Assembly: GCF_036669915.1 (NCBI RefSeq)
Contig: NC_089319.1
Span: 19,279,885-19,343,884 of the forward strand
Reading direction: 5' to 3'
DNA: 64,000 nucleotides
Source: Pocillopora verrucosa
Taxonomy: Eukaryota; Cnidaria; Anthozoa; Scleractinia; Pocilloporidae
Positions within the stretch are counted from its first letter, which is position 1, and every line of letters begins with the position of its first letter. The notes below the pieces were generated by a model. That model worked only from the letters and a program-made list of their open reading frames with translations, searched no databases and was not told where the DNA came from. A program made the translations under genes and the position numbers. Shown piece after piece: positions 22,796-40,969 of the stretch.

Positions 22796-24511
22796 TGCGT
22801 CCTTTCAACTTTCTTTTCTCTGTGGTAGTGTGCGTATGAGAGCATGAAGTCAAATAATCCAAATCCAGCGAGAAATTACATTTGGGGATGAATTGTAAAG
22901 CCATAAAAATTGCCATCCATTAAACTGTCAACTCCGCATTATAACGAGCACCTGCTTAACTCTTTTATTATCAGGGGTGACCAATAAGTAATTTCTGCTT
23001 GCAATGTTGAGGGCAGAAGGATGAAAACATCAGCAGGAGATTTTGTTAAACCCCAAATTTGATGCTACGACAAATTTGACGAATAAAAACTTGTTGAAAT
23101 GAATGACCAAGTCCCTTACTAACCCAGACCGAGAATTCTATGAGAGCACTTGGAATACTGCGATCCTCAAACATCAGGCCCCGATTGTTCGAAGGTTGGA
23201 TAACGCTATCCACTGGATAAAACTCTATCCGGTCGATAACGCTATACGTTTTGCTATCCGGATAGCGATTTATCTGTTGGATAGCGTTATCCGCATTTCA
23301 TACAACTGGGTCCAGCAGGAGATTTTGTTTACCCCAAATAACAAGAGCTCTTTGATTATAGGAAATGTATAGCCTTAACCCAGTAATAAAACAAGTATTT
23401 AGCTCTTTCTACATGGGTGTTTCGCTTCTTTTCAAGGATCGCGGTCAACTTTTCTTTTAACGATTTTTCACTCATAGCCTATAAAGTAAAGGTGCCATAC
23501 TGGAAACAGGAATTCAACCTAAGCTTAGTGGACGCTTTAAATTAAAACTCTACATACAGTGAGACGCGGGGTTTTGGCAGATTTTTATGTCGCTATCACT
23601 TGATTATTAGCAACGAGAATAAAACAAAAAATATTGAAAAGTCATCATGATATCTACTGGTTTACAAACTGGGCCCACTTAATTTGGAGCCAACCACGCA
23701 ACTACTAATTTCGTTCGGTATAACTGATAATGTTAGTAGAGAACAATTGACACAAAGTATTCAAAAAGCATTTCAAGATAAAAATTAGTTATTTAAGTCT
23801 TGATTGACGGCACAACAACTAAGTGTTATCATTTTCAGTTCAAATGATAGTTGAAATCGCTGGAAAAGGAAGAAAAAATTGTCATTTTAATCCGGTCAGC
23901 CAAATGGCCTGTGAATGTAGATGGAAATGCAAAGCTGACTCGAACATTTTACTCACAGGCAAATTCAGTTAAGGAGTGACTAAACGTCGCCAAACATCAG
24001 TTAAAACTGATGCCTTAGCTTTGTTACATCAAAAAGTGCAAGTCAATCTTTTTTTATGCTTTCCTGTTGATATTCTAGGAAAATTCTCATTAATTAGACT
24101 TTAATACCAATATGATAACATACTTTTTTTTCGTACGAAGCTGGTTACCTTACTTCGATAAAGCGCTTTTCGATTGAGTGTTGCAAAATCAATCTGCGCA
24201 CGATGTCGAACTTCAACAGAGAAATATATTACTAGGAGCTTATGAGATCTAGAAAGGCACGTGACGTGACCTTATCTGCATGGTTTAATTTCGTACCTGA
24301 TTGGTCGAGGGAGCGGTGTGAGTATTTAAGACCAATCACAGAGCTTAATGAACTTGGCAGAAACAAAGTATAATCAAGGTTATCCTATACGCAACAACAT
24401 ATAAACCAATATCAAAAATATACGCTCCCATTTACAGTCTTTACTTTCACTTTGAATTATATTTACATTACAAAATTGTTCCTACTTTGCAAAATTGAGT
24501 AATCGTGTGTG
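22796..24511. other. Intergenic region between the GPCR and SUN genes
   Basis: Contains the GPCR promoter, the palindromic element at 23178-23322, and a short CCAAT-type repeat piece near 24285-24345. The end next to 24512 is the presumed SUN 3' UTR. Otherwise no feature seen. Confidence 0.6.
23178..23322. repeat. Palindromic element with GGATAACGCTATCC units
   Basis: Starts CCCCGATTGTTCGAAGG and ends with the approximate inverse ACAACTGGGTCC. Between them, GGATAACGCTATCC and GCTATCCGGATAGC units pair with each other. A degraded relative lies at 62256-62392. Confidence 0.75.
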
Positions 24512-27500
24512 TTAGTTATCTGTTTTGTACGGCAGTCCGTGCACTCTAAATCTGTACAGGCAGGTAAAGGCAGGATTCCCATAGTTGGAAAGCACTTTGA
24601 GCTCAATATATCGAAATTCTGGTACGGTGGTCGCCTAAACCCAAAAGTGAAAAAAAACGTCACTCAAGTACTTAGTAACAGCTGTAACGATCATCAGTGG
24701 GATCAACTTGGAAGCACTATTTTATCCTCACCTGTACAGGAAAATTTTGAAGAGCGTGTCCTCTATCACTATACAAATACTCGCCCAATAGTACCTTTTC
24801 ACTACCACGGGCATCAGCCCAGCCCTGTGGAAAGGCAAATGAACGCGGTTATGAGTTTATGAAGAAACCGTTGGGAAGCGGTGATGGACAAGTGAAACAA
24901 ACAGTTGCCGCCGTAGCGAATGTTCGAAGAGCTGACTGTTTGAGGAAGAGCTCACTCTCCAAATGTCAGCCGTGGAAAATTTGTTGCGGTGGGCTAAGGT
25001 GCCTTTAACAGTTTATTGTTGATAACCAACCAAACTAATTGAGAATTCGTGTCAGTCTGTACTGATCATACTCAAAAAAGCTTTGTAAACATCACCGCAG
25101 CATAGTTTAAGGACCCGGAAAGTGCAATCGAGGGATTGACGTAGATTAGGTTTTGTCGATGTTAGCACGCTTTTCGACTCAGTATCCTTAAAGGAATATC
25201 AAAGTAATCATGACCGCCAATCAGAAGAGAGCAAAATACCGTAAAGAGCCAACGAAAACTCATCGTAAAAACAAGCCGACAAACGCGCGGGAAAACGCGG
25301 ATGACCAGGTCGTGGTTGGGCTTAGTATGGCATTTGATTGGTTGAGAGGGTAGAGCGCGTTTCCAGACCATCTTACACACGACAAGTCGCACCGAAAATT
25401 CGCTTCATGTGGGATAAATAATTTCTGTGAAAATCTGTGACACCGCGAATTGAAACGAGCTTTGCTTAAGTGATTGTGTTCCTTACTCACCCAGACGGAG
25501 AATTCTTTAGGCGCACTTGGAATACTGTGATCTTCAAACTGGGACAAAGCTGTGGCCATGTGTTCCAATGTGAAAGAAGTGGGTTTGATCAAACGGGAAA
25601 GCTGGTAAAAAAAAACAATATAAAGTATTATTTCATCGACTACAAGTAATTTTTTTGTTCTCTATCAGTTATTTATTTGTTCCAACTTTCATATAAATAG
25701 TCGGAATGCTGTGTACGTATTGTGAGTAAACGATTGAATTGTAAGTAATGTTTATTTTTAATTGCCTGAATTGGCCATGGCCTGCGAGCGGGCCCTATTT
25801 CGGCACGAGTGTTTCTTCACCCGCGAGAAAGTATGAAGCCTAAAACAAGAAGGTCTAGCACTGAAATTTCAGACCCCCGGCAAACAAATCTCTCCCCAGC
25901 TCGTCTCAACTCCTCCCGCAGGCGGAAAAAAGCGCGTCCTACAGTACTAATTAAGAGGGCCTGGTTGCAAGCTAACTTGCAAGACCATCATGCCGTCATT
26001 AATTGTACGTAATTGTAGCGTTGATGCAGCATTGTAGTATTGTAAGTAGCTGTAGTATTGTAGTTGTTGCATTGTTTGTGATTGGTTGCATGTTCCACCG
26101 AGCTGCAAACAGTGACGTTCACCACAACAAACTAGCAAAAAAAAGAATAACAAATGGAGATGTCAAAATGTATAATTAAACATCGATTGATATCAACCTT
26201 GATCACGACAAAACCAGAGCTCCCATGAAAAGCCCAACATTCTCCAGGGGTGCTTCCAGGCTAAAATTAAACGAAGAAAAACAAAGTCAAAACAAATCTT
26301 GGAAATGAAATACAAATATTTGTATGCTCGTGCGGTGCAAGCTGACTGATGATGTATTAAGACGTACACAGCGTGACTGCCAAAACTTGGAGCTTTTCGT
26401 GAAACAAAACCAAATTATCACCACAGCCAATCAGAGCAAGGGAAAATAGCACAAGGAACCAATGGGAGGGCTAAGTAAAAACGAACTAGCTGTGAGTGAG
26501 CAAGGCGTAATTGGTTTTACTTTTGCATCTGATTGGTTGAGAGAATGACGCGAGTTTTCTGGACCAATCACAGGGCGAAGTAAAGCTAACCAAGAAAATT
26601 TAAAATAATTTTCAAGATTCATTTGTAAATTACTCTACTAAGCAACCTGAAATTGTGACTTTACTTAAAAATCATGAGAAATCCATGTAAATACACGCCA
26701 ACTCAGAAACACTAAGGCTTCCGAAGAACAGATCATAGAGTACTTCGCTATCTGCTCCACTACTGACCTGAATGATCACCCTTGGTAGCTTGACTTCATA
26801 CCACACAGGGATACCAAACACTAACACTTGAGGAATGGCTCCATTAGCAAAGGTAGGAGAATGATTTGAACCGTGTATCTGACCACCTTTCAAGTGATTC
26901 CAACCAAATAAAGAACATGATGAATTAGACAGAAAGGTTGGTGTTAAATTTCAGCACTAAATCAAGTACCAACCTGCTGATTCCAAGGCGTAATCAGGGA
27001 TACCAATCTTGTCCGCATCCCAACGACGAAGTGCTTCTTCAATTTTATTTTCCACAGGTTCTCCTTCCCAGGTTTTTGACTGGAGACAAATATAAAACCG
27101 AGTGTTTAACCCTAGCTTAATTCACAATAACAAAAATACAAATTCCTTTTAAGTTACTCTGGGCTGAGACAGAGAGGATTAGGAGAATTAACCTCAGAGA
27201 TCTTTTTCCTCACAAGATTTTGGCTGTATAAGTTCCCTCCACCCAGAAAATACCTTATGCACATATATGGTGCCATCTAATCAAGCTTAATAAAAATTAA
27301 TATAATATACAACACACCAGAGTTGGAAGAGGGTTCCCTCAACTAAATCTGCATACGTGATAATATTCTACATACCTGGCCTTTTAGTAAGACTTTCTGG
27401 TAAGCATGTTCTCTGTTTGCTGTTAAAGGAACCACATTTTTTAGTAGTTATAAAATCAAAGGAAGCCAGAGATGACCTCAGAAATGTAGTGACTAAAACC

Positions 27501-30396
27501 TCTGTTGAATGAAATTGATTGTAATATATTTATACATTCACAGAAGTCAAAACCGGTACTGTTTCCAAAAAGTTCTAAGCCTGAAATCTCAAGTTCTCCA
27601 ATGTCTCTGGTTATATTGAAGTCTGCCACAATATCTTTCACACCCCACCTCCCCTTCTCGAAAAACAATTACACTTTTCCTTATAATCAAATTGATGCTT
27701 TGATCATGTAAGTTTATCATTTTTATAATGGTACATAAGTTGCTACTGATATTGGTCTATTAACACTTTAAAATTTAATTATCCAATTTCAACTCTTATT
27801 TTCAAAGCACAGAAATCTTCATAGGTGTTGTCTGTATCCTAACCCAACCTTCCCCCCTGCCTTTCAAAGGGATATGAGAAATAGATACAGCTGGTTCTGT
27901 ATCTTCACCCCTCTCCATTCCTCCCTTGGAAAAGTGCTTTACAGGACAAGTGGAGCTGGCATTTCTTCACAATTACTCTTGTGCTGTAATTACTTACTTT
28001 TTATGCTCTGGCGGGATTGTACTTGTTCCAGTTTCCTAATACGATTTTTCAACAGTTTGATTTCTGCTGTATCATCTCCGTGGTGTTGCTGTTCAGTAAT
28101 TAATGATCATAAGGTAGCATGTTAAAAGCAATATGAATTGTTTAATAAAAAGTTCCTTTTCATTGTCCTAATCTATCGTATCTCTATGAGAATTTCAAAA
28201 GGTTATAATTTCATTTAGCTATAAATAGCTTGGAGGACAAGTTTCTTTTTCATTGCCCAAATTAATTTCACCCAACCCTTCAACCCGCATGACTATAAGA
28301 TAGAATTTAGTTTCTTCCCATAATTTCACCCCTAAATCACATCCTTAAGGTCAAAAGGATAAAATAAATGATCACCAACCAAGGAAGCCCTTCATTGTTA
28401 AACAATTCTCCCTGTCAACACCTTAGAAAATATATGGAGAATATGCATTATGAAGTAAGAATGCAGAATGTTGAAAGGAGTTTTTTACATTTTCTTTGCA
28501 ACATACTGTGAGTTGTTCTTAAGTTGCTGTTGGTAGGGTAAAACAAGAAGAGTCTTAAGTTACCTTTTGCTTAAGATGGTCTGAGAGTAATCCCATCAAA
28601 GCCATCAGAAAAATGAAGCAGAGGCAAGCAATAACAACTACCAAACATTTCATGAGATGCTGTGTATTTGAATAAATAAATAATCAATTATGATCATCTG
28701 AAAATTTTTTAAGGCAACTGAAGTACTACTTAACTTAAGATCTATCCTCAGTCCAGGAGGATCAATCCCTACTCAACATAATTTCTTGCAACAAGTGGGG
28801 CAGCACGGCCAAATGGTTAGAGAAACAAAATTTTTCCTGGGTTAAGTCTGAGAGAACTTATAAAATAATTTTTTTTACCTTAGATCTTGGTTTAGCTTGA
28901 ACACTCTCACTTTCATCTTTGCCCCCTGACAAAATTTTTGTTGGATTGTCTAAACCTGAAAAGTAAAATTCATGTGATTTCCTCATGTAGCAATGGTGGA
29001 CATTTAATAATATAAAACTCATTAATTTTGTGCTCAGTCAGCATTTTGTTAGGCTCCCTAGACAATTCCCCACTATAACATTACACTCCTTGGTGAAGAG
29101 AGGCACTGATGTTCTGCCACCCAATGGAATAATCAGGACCTGATTAAGGGATGGGCCCAAATCATGGGCCTGATCCTTCCAGTCCACTGATGGCTGGGTC
29201 ACAGCATCTACCACACATTGGGGTGGGGGGATTGAAACCTCAAAGAGATACCCTGTCCAAAAGAGATTCCTTTTATAAGATCGTGGTCTTTAAAAGGGAT
29301 GGGGTGGCACATGTTGAGGTATAGATTTACATAATCATAAACTGGGATGGTTTGTTCTAAAGAAAATTGGGTGAGAGGCAAATTACTCAAACCAAACCCC
29401 CCTTTTGTCTTTACTCTGCAAAATTTTTTGTGGACACTGTCATTCGATGAAAGTAGTAGACTCCCGGTTTTACAAAGGGGCATTCTCCAGAAAAGGAAAA
29501 GTCTTCCATATTAGCGTAGAACCCCTGTATACTTGCAGACAACTTTATCGAGTACCGGTACAACCCTTCCTCTTAGACAACTCCACCTATTGGTAATTAA
29601 TGCAATTAATAATAAAAGCAGCTGTAGCTGTTCTTACCGTACAAGTGTTCTGGTCTATCGTCAAACTTTGAGGTGTTGTTGGCGATATTATGATTTTTAT
29701 CAGAATGGACTAACGGCTCACTGTGATCCACCTCATCATCGCTGAACAATGTATCTTTCTGTTGACTTGTACTTGGCCGCTTGACTACCCGAGTAGAACC
29801 TGATTGTTTCTCTTTTACTTCCGAAACCCTTTTGTCAACTGCACTAGGTGTGCTTGTCAAAATTCGACTTCTTGTGCTGCGTCTCTTAGGAGTATCATCT
29901 GTTAATAGAAAAGAAAGTCACAGGTTTTCAAGAATGCATCATCACAAATTTTAATTTCGCAGAGTGCAAAAATTCAAAGCTACTTTTTAACTAAACTGAA
30001 ACACAAAAATAGTTCAAAGTTTGAACTACCGAAACAAACAAGCTGAACAGGATTGGACAGAAATACAGAGAAGCAAAATTGACAAACTAACAAACGTTAT
30101 TTCTGTTAGGTAAAGCTTAACAATTCGTTTTGAAGTAACGCCTAGGATTTTCATCGACTGATAATGATCGCGATAACTTAAGTCTTAATCAAAAAATTGC
30201 AACGAAAAATCGCTATACAAAGCATGTCAGGAAGCTTAATACATATTGGTACAACTTGTAAAGTGTACATTGCTTTCAATTTCGCAGTGATATGAAACTC
30301 AAAAGTAACAGTCAAGTGTGAAATCCTCGGGTAAATCTTACCTAACGATAAAAGATTGAAACTGCGATCTGAACGCGATTTTTGACGTGCAGTCAT
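24512..30396 (-). CDS. SUN-domain protein (inner nuclear membrane, LINC complex), 412 aa
   Basis: Exons: 30342-30396, 29638-29898, 28879-28955, 28564-28659, 27998-28088, 27376-27419, 26974-27079, 26768-26886, 26198-26260, 25491-25601, 24732-24824, 24512-24634. They sum to 1239 bp in frame, giving 412 aa. Order: a basic, Ser-rich nuclear N-terminus (1-131); one TM helix (about 135-156, exon 28564-28659); a short coiled coil (exons 27998-28088 and 27376-27419); then the SUN domain. SUN hallmarks are DYALESAGG, FGIPVWYEVKLPRVIIQ, GECWAFHGSSG, PTSFTLEH, SAPKEFSVW, LLGEYLY and YIELKVLSNYG...CLYRFRVHG. SUN proteins bind KASH peptides in the perinuclear space and connect the nucleus to the cytoskeleton. 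The C-terminal Tyr-containing loop and paired Cys typical of KASH binding appear to be present. The compact length suggests a short SUN1/2- or SUN3/SPAG4-type member; I cannot choose. Its start faces the KCTD gene, 2.2 kb away. Confidence 0.93.
25195..25385. repeat. CCAATCAGA/GATTGGTTGAGAG repeat, copy 1
   Basis: Motif order CCAATCAGAAGAGAGC, GCGGGAAAACGCGGATGACC, GATTGGTTGAGAGGG and CGCGTTTCCAGACC matches 26412-26598 and a partial copy at 53935-54025. In the SUN intron downstream of exon 25491-25601. Confidence 0.55.
25777..25974. repeat. Small element with CTGCGAGCGGGCCCT-type inverted ends
   Basis: The left end (CCTGCGAGCGGGCCC) is the approximate inverse of the right end (GGGCCTGGTTGCAAG). 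The interior is GC-richer than its surroundings and has a short open frame of no recognised meaning. In a SUN intron. Confidence 0.45.
26412..26598. repeat. CCAATCAGA/GATTGGTTGAGAG repeat, copy 2
   Basis: Contains GCCAATCAGAGCAAGG, CCAATGGGAGG, GATTGGTTGAGAGAATG, GGACCAATCACAGGGCG. Ends are roughly inverted (CCAATCA / TGATTGG words). In a SUN intron between exons 26198-26260 and 26768-26886. Confidence 0.55.
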
Positions 30397-32564
30397 ATCT
30401 GTCGAAGTTTGAAGACTGTTTTAAAAGTGAATTCCTTTCAAAATCAAATGCTATTCAAATCTATATGTATTTTCCCTTTTTGAAAGTAACGACAGATACA
30501 CTTCGTGAGTTTATTTAACGCGCCAAACGTAAACCTCGTTTCCAAGTTAAAAAGTTTTCCCACGGGTGGGGCAGGTATGCACGCTGAAGGTGGGGCACGT
30601 GGAAGTCCAGGTTATACGTGCTGAAGTAAATGCAATTTCACGTAATTAGTCGCATTTTCTTACGTCATTCCCACATAATTTTAAATATCATGCAAATTTA
30701 TCTCATAAAATCTGCAGTATGTAAGTATCAGATTTCTAAGGACGATTTGAATGCAGCGTAAATGATTACCTCAGGTCACTCTGTTAGTTTTGGATTCCAA
30801 GGATGCAGTATCTAATCCAGAATTTTTCAGTCTTTTGTGAAGTTGTATGAAGGAGAAAAACTCCAGATCATTCAGGGTAATTCCCAATCGCTCTGACGAA
30901 GGGCTAAAGCTCGAAACGTCAGCTTTTGAACTCTTTACGGCGGCCAATTTACATCATCAACTCCGTTGATAATACTAAATTACCTTGTTATGCTCTCCCA
31001 CCGACGCAGCACAAGGTTTCTTTAGACTTAACCCCTTTATTTCTTGACGTAAAAAAAATATGCATACTATATATTCCTAATGAAAAGCTGGAAGAGATCT
31101 TAAGGTATAAGAAATTGTACCCTTCGCTCATTATCTTCTTGAAAATTCTCATTGTTTCCATAATGGTATTTGAAGTGGGAGGTTTCTATTTCGTCTGAAA
31201 TCACACGTGTAATTTTACAGTCGAACGACGGGTTTCAATTAGAAAAATTGTTTGTCGCATGAGAGCAGCTGCGTTAGTTTAATATTAGTTAAAATATCAC
31301 CTACACAAGAGGGAAATTGAAATATGATTTAAACTCCCACGTGCTTAAAAATAGAGACATTCAATCTAAGTGAGAGGATGAGTGGGAGGGAATTGAAGGA
31401 GAAAAAATAGATCAGAGCACGAAGGAGAAAACTTTTATTAGAATATGTCTGTAAGAGATGCCCACACATTTGACGTTCACCTGCAACCTCATCTGAGCTG
31501 GTATACTTTTTAAAGGGGGGGAGAGGAATATCGCGCGATAAGGGATTGAGAGTTCTTAATTTTCGTGAACAGCGGAAATACGAAATTAAAACCCCATGAG
31601 CTGTACTTTTGTGTTGCCTTTTGCGATATGTGAACCTCAAAGCCGTTTATCCGATTTTTCGTGATGCCTTATTGTTACTTTTTAATGTGCGTGAAACGTG
31701 TGCAGGAACCAGGAACCCCCCCTCCCCTCCCCCCTTTTTAAAAAGCCATTTCAGGCAGTTCAATAAAGCATCATCTCCTTTTTGTTTATAGTGAGAGGAA
31801 ATATAGCCATCATTTTTAAATTGGAACTTTTAAATTCATCTTTTGGTCTGTGGAAGGAACTTTAGCATGACTCCACGATTCACAAAATTTTAAAATTCTT
31901 TTTACTGCTTTATGAATACAAAATTATCTTTTATAGATTCCACAAATAAATAATCGATGATCAAACAAGTCTTAAACAAAGAAAGTTATAACTTTTTTCC
32001 TTCACCAGTGAGAGAAACTTTTGAGAGAAAGCTCGGTTAATTAATTTTTTTTTTCTTTCTTTCAGCCAACTGGCTATTAGCATTTAGAGGAAGACCAAGT
32101 TTTTAGTAGAACAAACTTTTTTGACCAAAAACCGATCAAAATGGCCTAGCACTGTCAATTAATGGATAGTTTTAATAACTTTGGACGCTTCGTTTTGACA
32201 GTGTAGGAGAAAATTGGACCCGACGAAGAAATCACCGAGTATTTAAACTTATTTTCCATTGCAGCTGTACACCAATTCAAAGACCATGCTTTACATTTTT
32301 TGCGTGGGCGTTCTGAAAATTGTGCTTCTTTGTCGGAACCCTTCGGAAATCATCGGAAGCCCTCGTAAGCAAAGTTTTCTTTTCAAAACGCTTTTTCTGT
32401 GCTGGGAATTTACAGATTTAGATCAAGGAAGCCAGGTGAATTTGTCCAAATTAACAGAAGCTAAATTTAGCAAGCTATTTTTAGCACAGCTGCCGACCAA
32501 TCAATACGATTTACCGAATTATTATCTTTCGGCGAATTCATCTTCATAACATGATGAGTACAAG
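30397..32564. other. Divergent intergenic region between SUN and KCTD
   Basis: 2.17 kb between two genes read away from each other, so it must hold both promoters. Contains repeat C at 30885-31030. A short ORF at 32259-32549 precedes the KCTD ATG but has no recognisable product and is more likely 5' UTR or chance. Confidence 0.6.
30885..31030 (+). repeat. Dispersed repeat C, second copy
   Basis: Contains GACGAAGGGCTAAAGCTCG, CGAAACGTCAGC, CGGCGGCCAATTTACATC, GTTGATAATACTAAATTACC and CCACCGACGCAGCAC, ending at a TTTCTTTAGA run. It is the inverse of the copy at 408-600. Confidence 0.6.
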
Positions 32565-37212
<4,648 letters not shown>

Positions 37213-40200
37213 CATCAAGTTTAATAGGATAGTTTACTTACCCCCCCTTCCCAAAGTATAATTATTGCTCCCACCCTACTAACAGTTACCTAATCAAGGA
37301 CAGTGAGTAGAGGGGTGAGTAAAAAGAGGCCATGAGTCATATATTATTTGGTGGAGTGGGAGGGGGGATATCAAAATTTATTAGCAACATTCATTGTCTG
37401 TGCTTGTGACAAATAGAATTTTAAAGTAATTCTAAGACTTTGTTGTTTTACAGAAAATAGGACTATTTCTTAAAATTGTAATATTGCTTTTTGTTTTTGA
37501 CAGCAAAAAAAATTGTGTTTTGATAATTCTATAAGATTGCACCATTTCTTGTGAAGTGCATAACACATGAGGACATCAAGTAGACATTTGAAGTAAATTA
37601 ATCAAAAAGCCCCCTGTATTAACTGAAAGGCTTGGGATTGTCAGGGTTTGGTTTCATCCGATCTTTTCATCTTTCCTCATCTCTATCTTTCCCAATATTT
37701 CTCCATTCTTGTTTCTCTTTTCGGTTTCATGTCACTTTACTCCTTAGATATCATTATCAGTTCTCCCCAGTGTCTTTCATGCATTATCTACAAGCTAGGC
37801 TCTTCAAATTAATTATTGAGTCAAGTAATATCCCTTGATGACGATTTCTTGCTTCTCATTGTGTTTCTGCTTGAGAGCACGCTTAGGTAAGGAGAAATTC
37901 ACTGCTGATCTCTTCTGAAAGTGAAAAGGTTGCTTACCCTACTTAACTTAACCCTTCAACTCCTAAGACTTGATTGTTAATTCTCCCCACTAGGAAGTTT
38001 AACTGAAATTTGGTACAAGCATTTTACCAACTTTTAGCTTATGGAGCTTCAAATTGATAGTCTTCAGTGGGCAATGCTCAGTGTCTCTCCAGCTATTGGC
38101 ATGGTATTGATGTAATCAAGTTTTAAATTCCTCTTGTTATTTAATCTTATTCCTTGGGAACTATACTCCCAAACACAATTGTTGGCACACCTACTGCTTC
38201 CCCCAGCCACCCTCAGTGTTGGTCCACAAGATGTAATTGAAACATTGGCAGTTAATGGTATAGAAGCATTGGAAGGCTGTGGCATGGAAACATAGGTAGT
38301 GAATGGTGTAGAAACATCAATTTGCAATTAACAACATTGGGCAGGGGGAGGGGTGACTATCATAGATATTATTACAGAGAAGTGTCCCAACAAATAAATA
38401 ATGGTAATAGGACAGAATGGAGTCTAATTCTGTCTGTCATCATACAAGTGATTACAAACTTGGAAGAGCATTAGGTGGAAGTCTGATTTGTAAATCATAA
38501 GTATGATTGCAGACCGAACTGGACAAAAAGAATCCATGTTACCAATAATTCATAACCATTACAATTTCCAAAAAAATGTACATTTATTTGAGAAAATATG
38601 TCTGGTAGAGACATTGCAAAACATTTCTCCAGATATATGACTTTCATATATTCTTAACCGTTTATTTCTCCATTATGTGAATTACCTAGTTTTGTTGGGC
38701 AAGTGGTTGTTGCTATTGTTATTGCAATCAATCCTGTGATTGGTGGATTTAGCAAAGTGGACTTGATATAATTGGCTGCCTTTACTGTCCGATCACAGGT
38801 GTCTGAGTACAGCCAACCATCCAATTATACTTTGATTACAATTGACAGAAAAAGGAGTTAAAAATAAAGTAGTAATCCACCAATAACATTTGAGGAATTT
38901 GTGATGGGTATGATTATGTTTAGGAGTGTAGATTATCAGTCAAGAAGACAAGAAGATAATCAAGTAAGTTTAACTTCAACTAAAATGCAGTCAACACAAA
39001 ATTTTTGTTTTTTTAAAGACTTTTTAAGAGTTAATTTCATATTATTGCTTTGAATTATGAATACATTCTTATTTGCCCTGCCTTTCTGTTGCAGAAGTCA
39101 AAACGCTTGTCTAACTTTAAATGATTAATTGATTGATTGATTGATTAGAGTTGACAGATGATAGATGAAATAGATTTATGTTTATACAAGCCAGCAATTC
39201 TGAAATGAAAATATTGAACTAGCCTTATAGTGATCTTTTTGTATATTTGTATATTTCCCTTGTAAAGCTGTATAAATTGCCCTTGTAATTGATTGGCAAT
39301 AAATTCGATTTTAGCTGCTATTGAAAAATTCGTTCTTTTCAGCTGCGTTTTTGGTCCCCTTTTTGCTGCGATGGACAGTGGAAAGTGGGTGTCCTGTGAC
39401 ATACGTGGTTTGGCCTAGCTAATTTCCTTCCTATACCTATTGGCCCCTTGACAAATTACCGGCTTCCGTCCATAATAATCCTACTTTTACGGATCTTGTT
39501 TCTCTCTCATCAATGTTTTTTTGACATCATTCAAAAACTGCCAACCATATTTCCCTTGATCAGCTAGGCGGCGCCTTTTCTTAACTGTTTTGTTGACTCA
39601 AAGCGGACGGTGACAGAAACACTTCTAGACTATGTCAACACTAGTTGCGGTTAGCATCGCAGTGAGTAGATTATAAAGTGATCATCAGTTTTTATTTAAC
39701 ATATTTATTGTGGATATTAACTTTTAAAAGCTTATATTTCGCTTTCAAACAGAAGTATCAGAGATTCATTCTGAACTCACGTTTGTAGATCGCCAGTTAG
39801 TTTATATGGGCTTTTTTCACTCTTACCATTTCTCATCTTAGCGAGTCGGAACCTGGGCCTTGATCAGGTGACGCAGGGAAGAATTGATTGCTTCATGATT
39901 CATGCTCGTCACGTGACAGCTTAACCACAACCATCACCACGATCCCTATAGCAATAACAAATACCACTTTAAAACTGGGCTTGAGAAGGGAAAAAAAGAA
40001 TAATTTAACATCAGATCGAAATAATAAAGGAAGTTTTAAAGAGAACCGCTAAATAGTAAGTAGAAAGTATCGACTCTACACCCAAGCCTCGATCCTCGAG
40101 TTTAGAGTCGAGACTGTCAACTTTATTGAGCGGTTCTGTAATTGCAACAATGATAGTATTAATTGTGATTTTGGACCCACGACATGTATGAATGCACCAG

Positions 40201-40969
40201 GTTAACAAACACATCTGGTTCGGGTGATATCAACAATTATAATGGTAAAAGGTATAACGGTTATTTAGACCTGTTAGGGAAACAAGTGGCATTAAACTTT
40301 TGTAAGTTTAGTTCTAATCAGCAAGAAGCCAATGAAATTCAAATTACAGTAATTCTCAACAACCTTTTGTGAATTAAATCAAGAGACTTGGTGACGGGAA
40401 CAAAAACTTAACTGAAAATGTGTAATTAGGCGAAAAACGCCGGCGCACATTCGATCAGTATTACCTTACAACAGGGTTTCGGAGCAGAGTGATGTCTGTT
40501 ATGAATTTTTCTGCAAACGTTGTGCTAAGCATACTAAGTTCTGGCTAAAGTGACAACAGGAAAAAGAGCTTAACACTTTAGTTATTGTACCATGTGTAAA
40601 AGACAAAAATAGCTCTTAAAGTATGCACCTGCCTTTGTTTATCAACCAGGGTTTTTCTCTTGATATGAATAGCATTCGATTCCATCCCACCTTCCTTTAT
40701 TTCATTAACACATTGGACTTAAATACCTTATTACTTGAAATAAAGCAATTGTTAGGGTGAATTTGCATGAAAATATCGCTTTCATAATGACTTTCTATGG
40801 GAAATAAACCAGAAGAAGGCCATTCCAATGTAAATACGTCTGTTATTGAGCGGGTCTTTCAGTTTACAAACCGGCGTCGCGAGTAAAAGGCTCGTGTGTG
40901 GTAAAAATTAAAGGACTGGAATATTAAACTCTTGAATTCGTACTTTCTTGGTTACTTTGTCACGCCGAC
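37213..40969. other. Intergenic region between KCTD and family A2
   Basis: Begins with the KCTD 3' UTR; AATAAA words occur at about 38868 and 39298. Holds the foldback element at 38402-38545 and a GATT microsatellite at about 39127-39147. No supported gene between 39400 and 40969. Confidence 0.6.
38402..38545. repeat. Foldback element of the ATGGAGTC type, copy 1
   Basis: Left end TGGTAATAGGACAGAATGGA mirrors the right end (CATGTTACCA). Internal TCATACAAGTGATTACAAA and GTATGATTGCAGACCGAA pair as inverted arms. A relative lies at 56357-56499. Confidence 0.55.

Noticed and set aside
22515..22916. 133-aa minus frame and 109-aa plus frame overlapping the GPCR start
   Set aside because: Shadows of the GPCR coding sequence in other frames.
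32259..32549. 96-aa open frame just before KCTD
   Set aside because: No homology signal, low-complexity start and position in a probable 5' UTR or promoter; chance ORF is the simplest reading.
39631..39665. Possible first exon (MSTLVAVSIA followed by GTGAGT donor)
   Set aside because: No downstream exon with matching phase or recognisable protein was found, so it cannot be supported.
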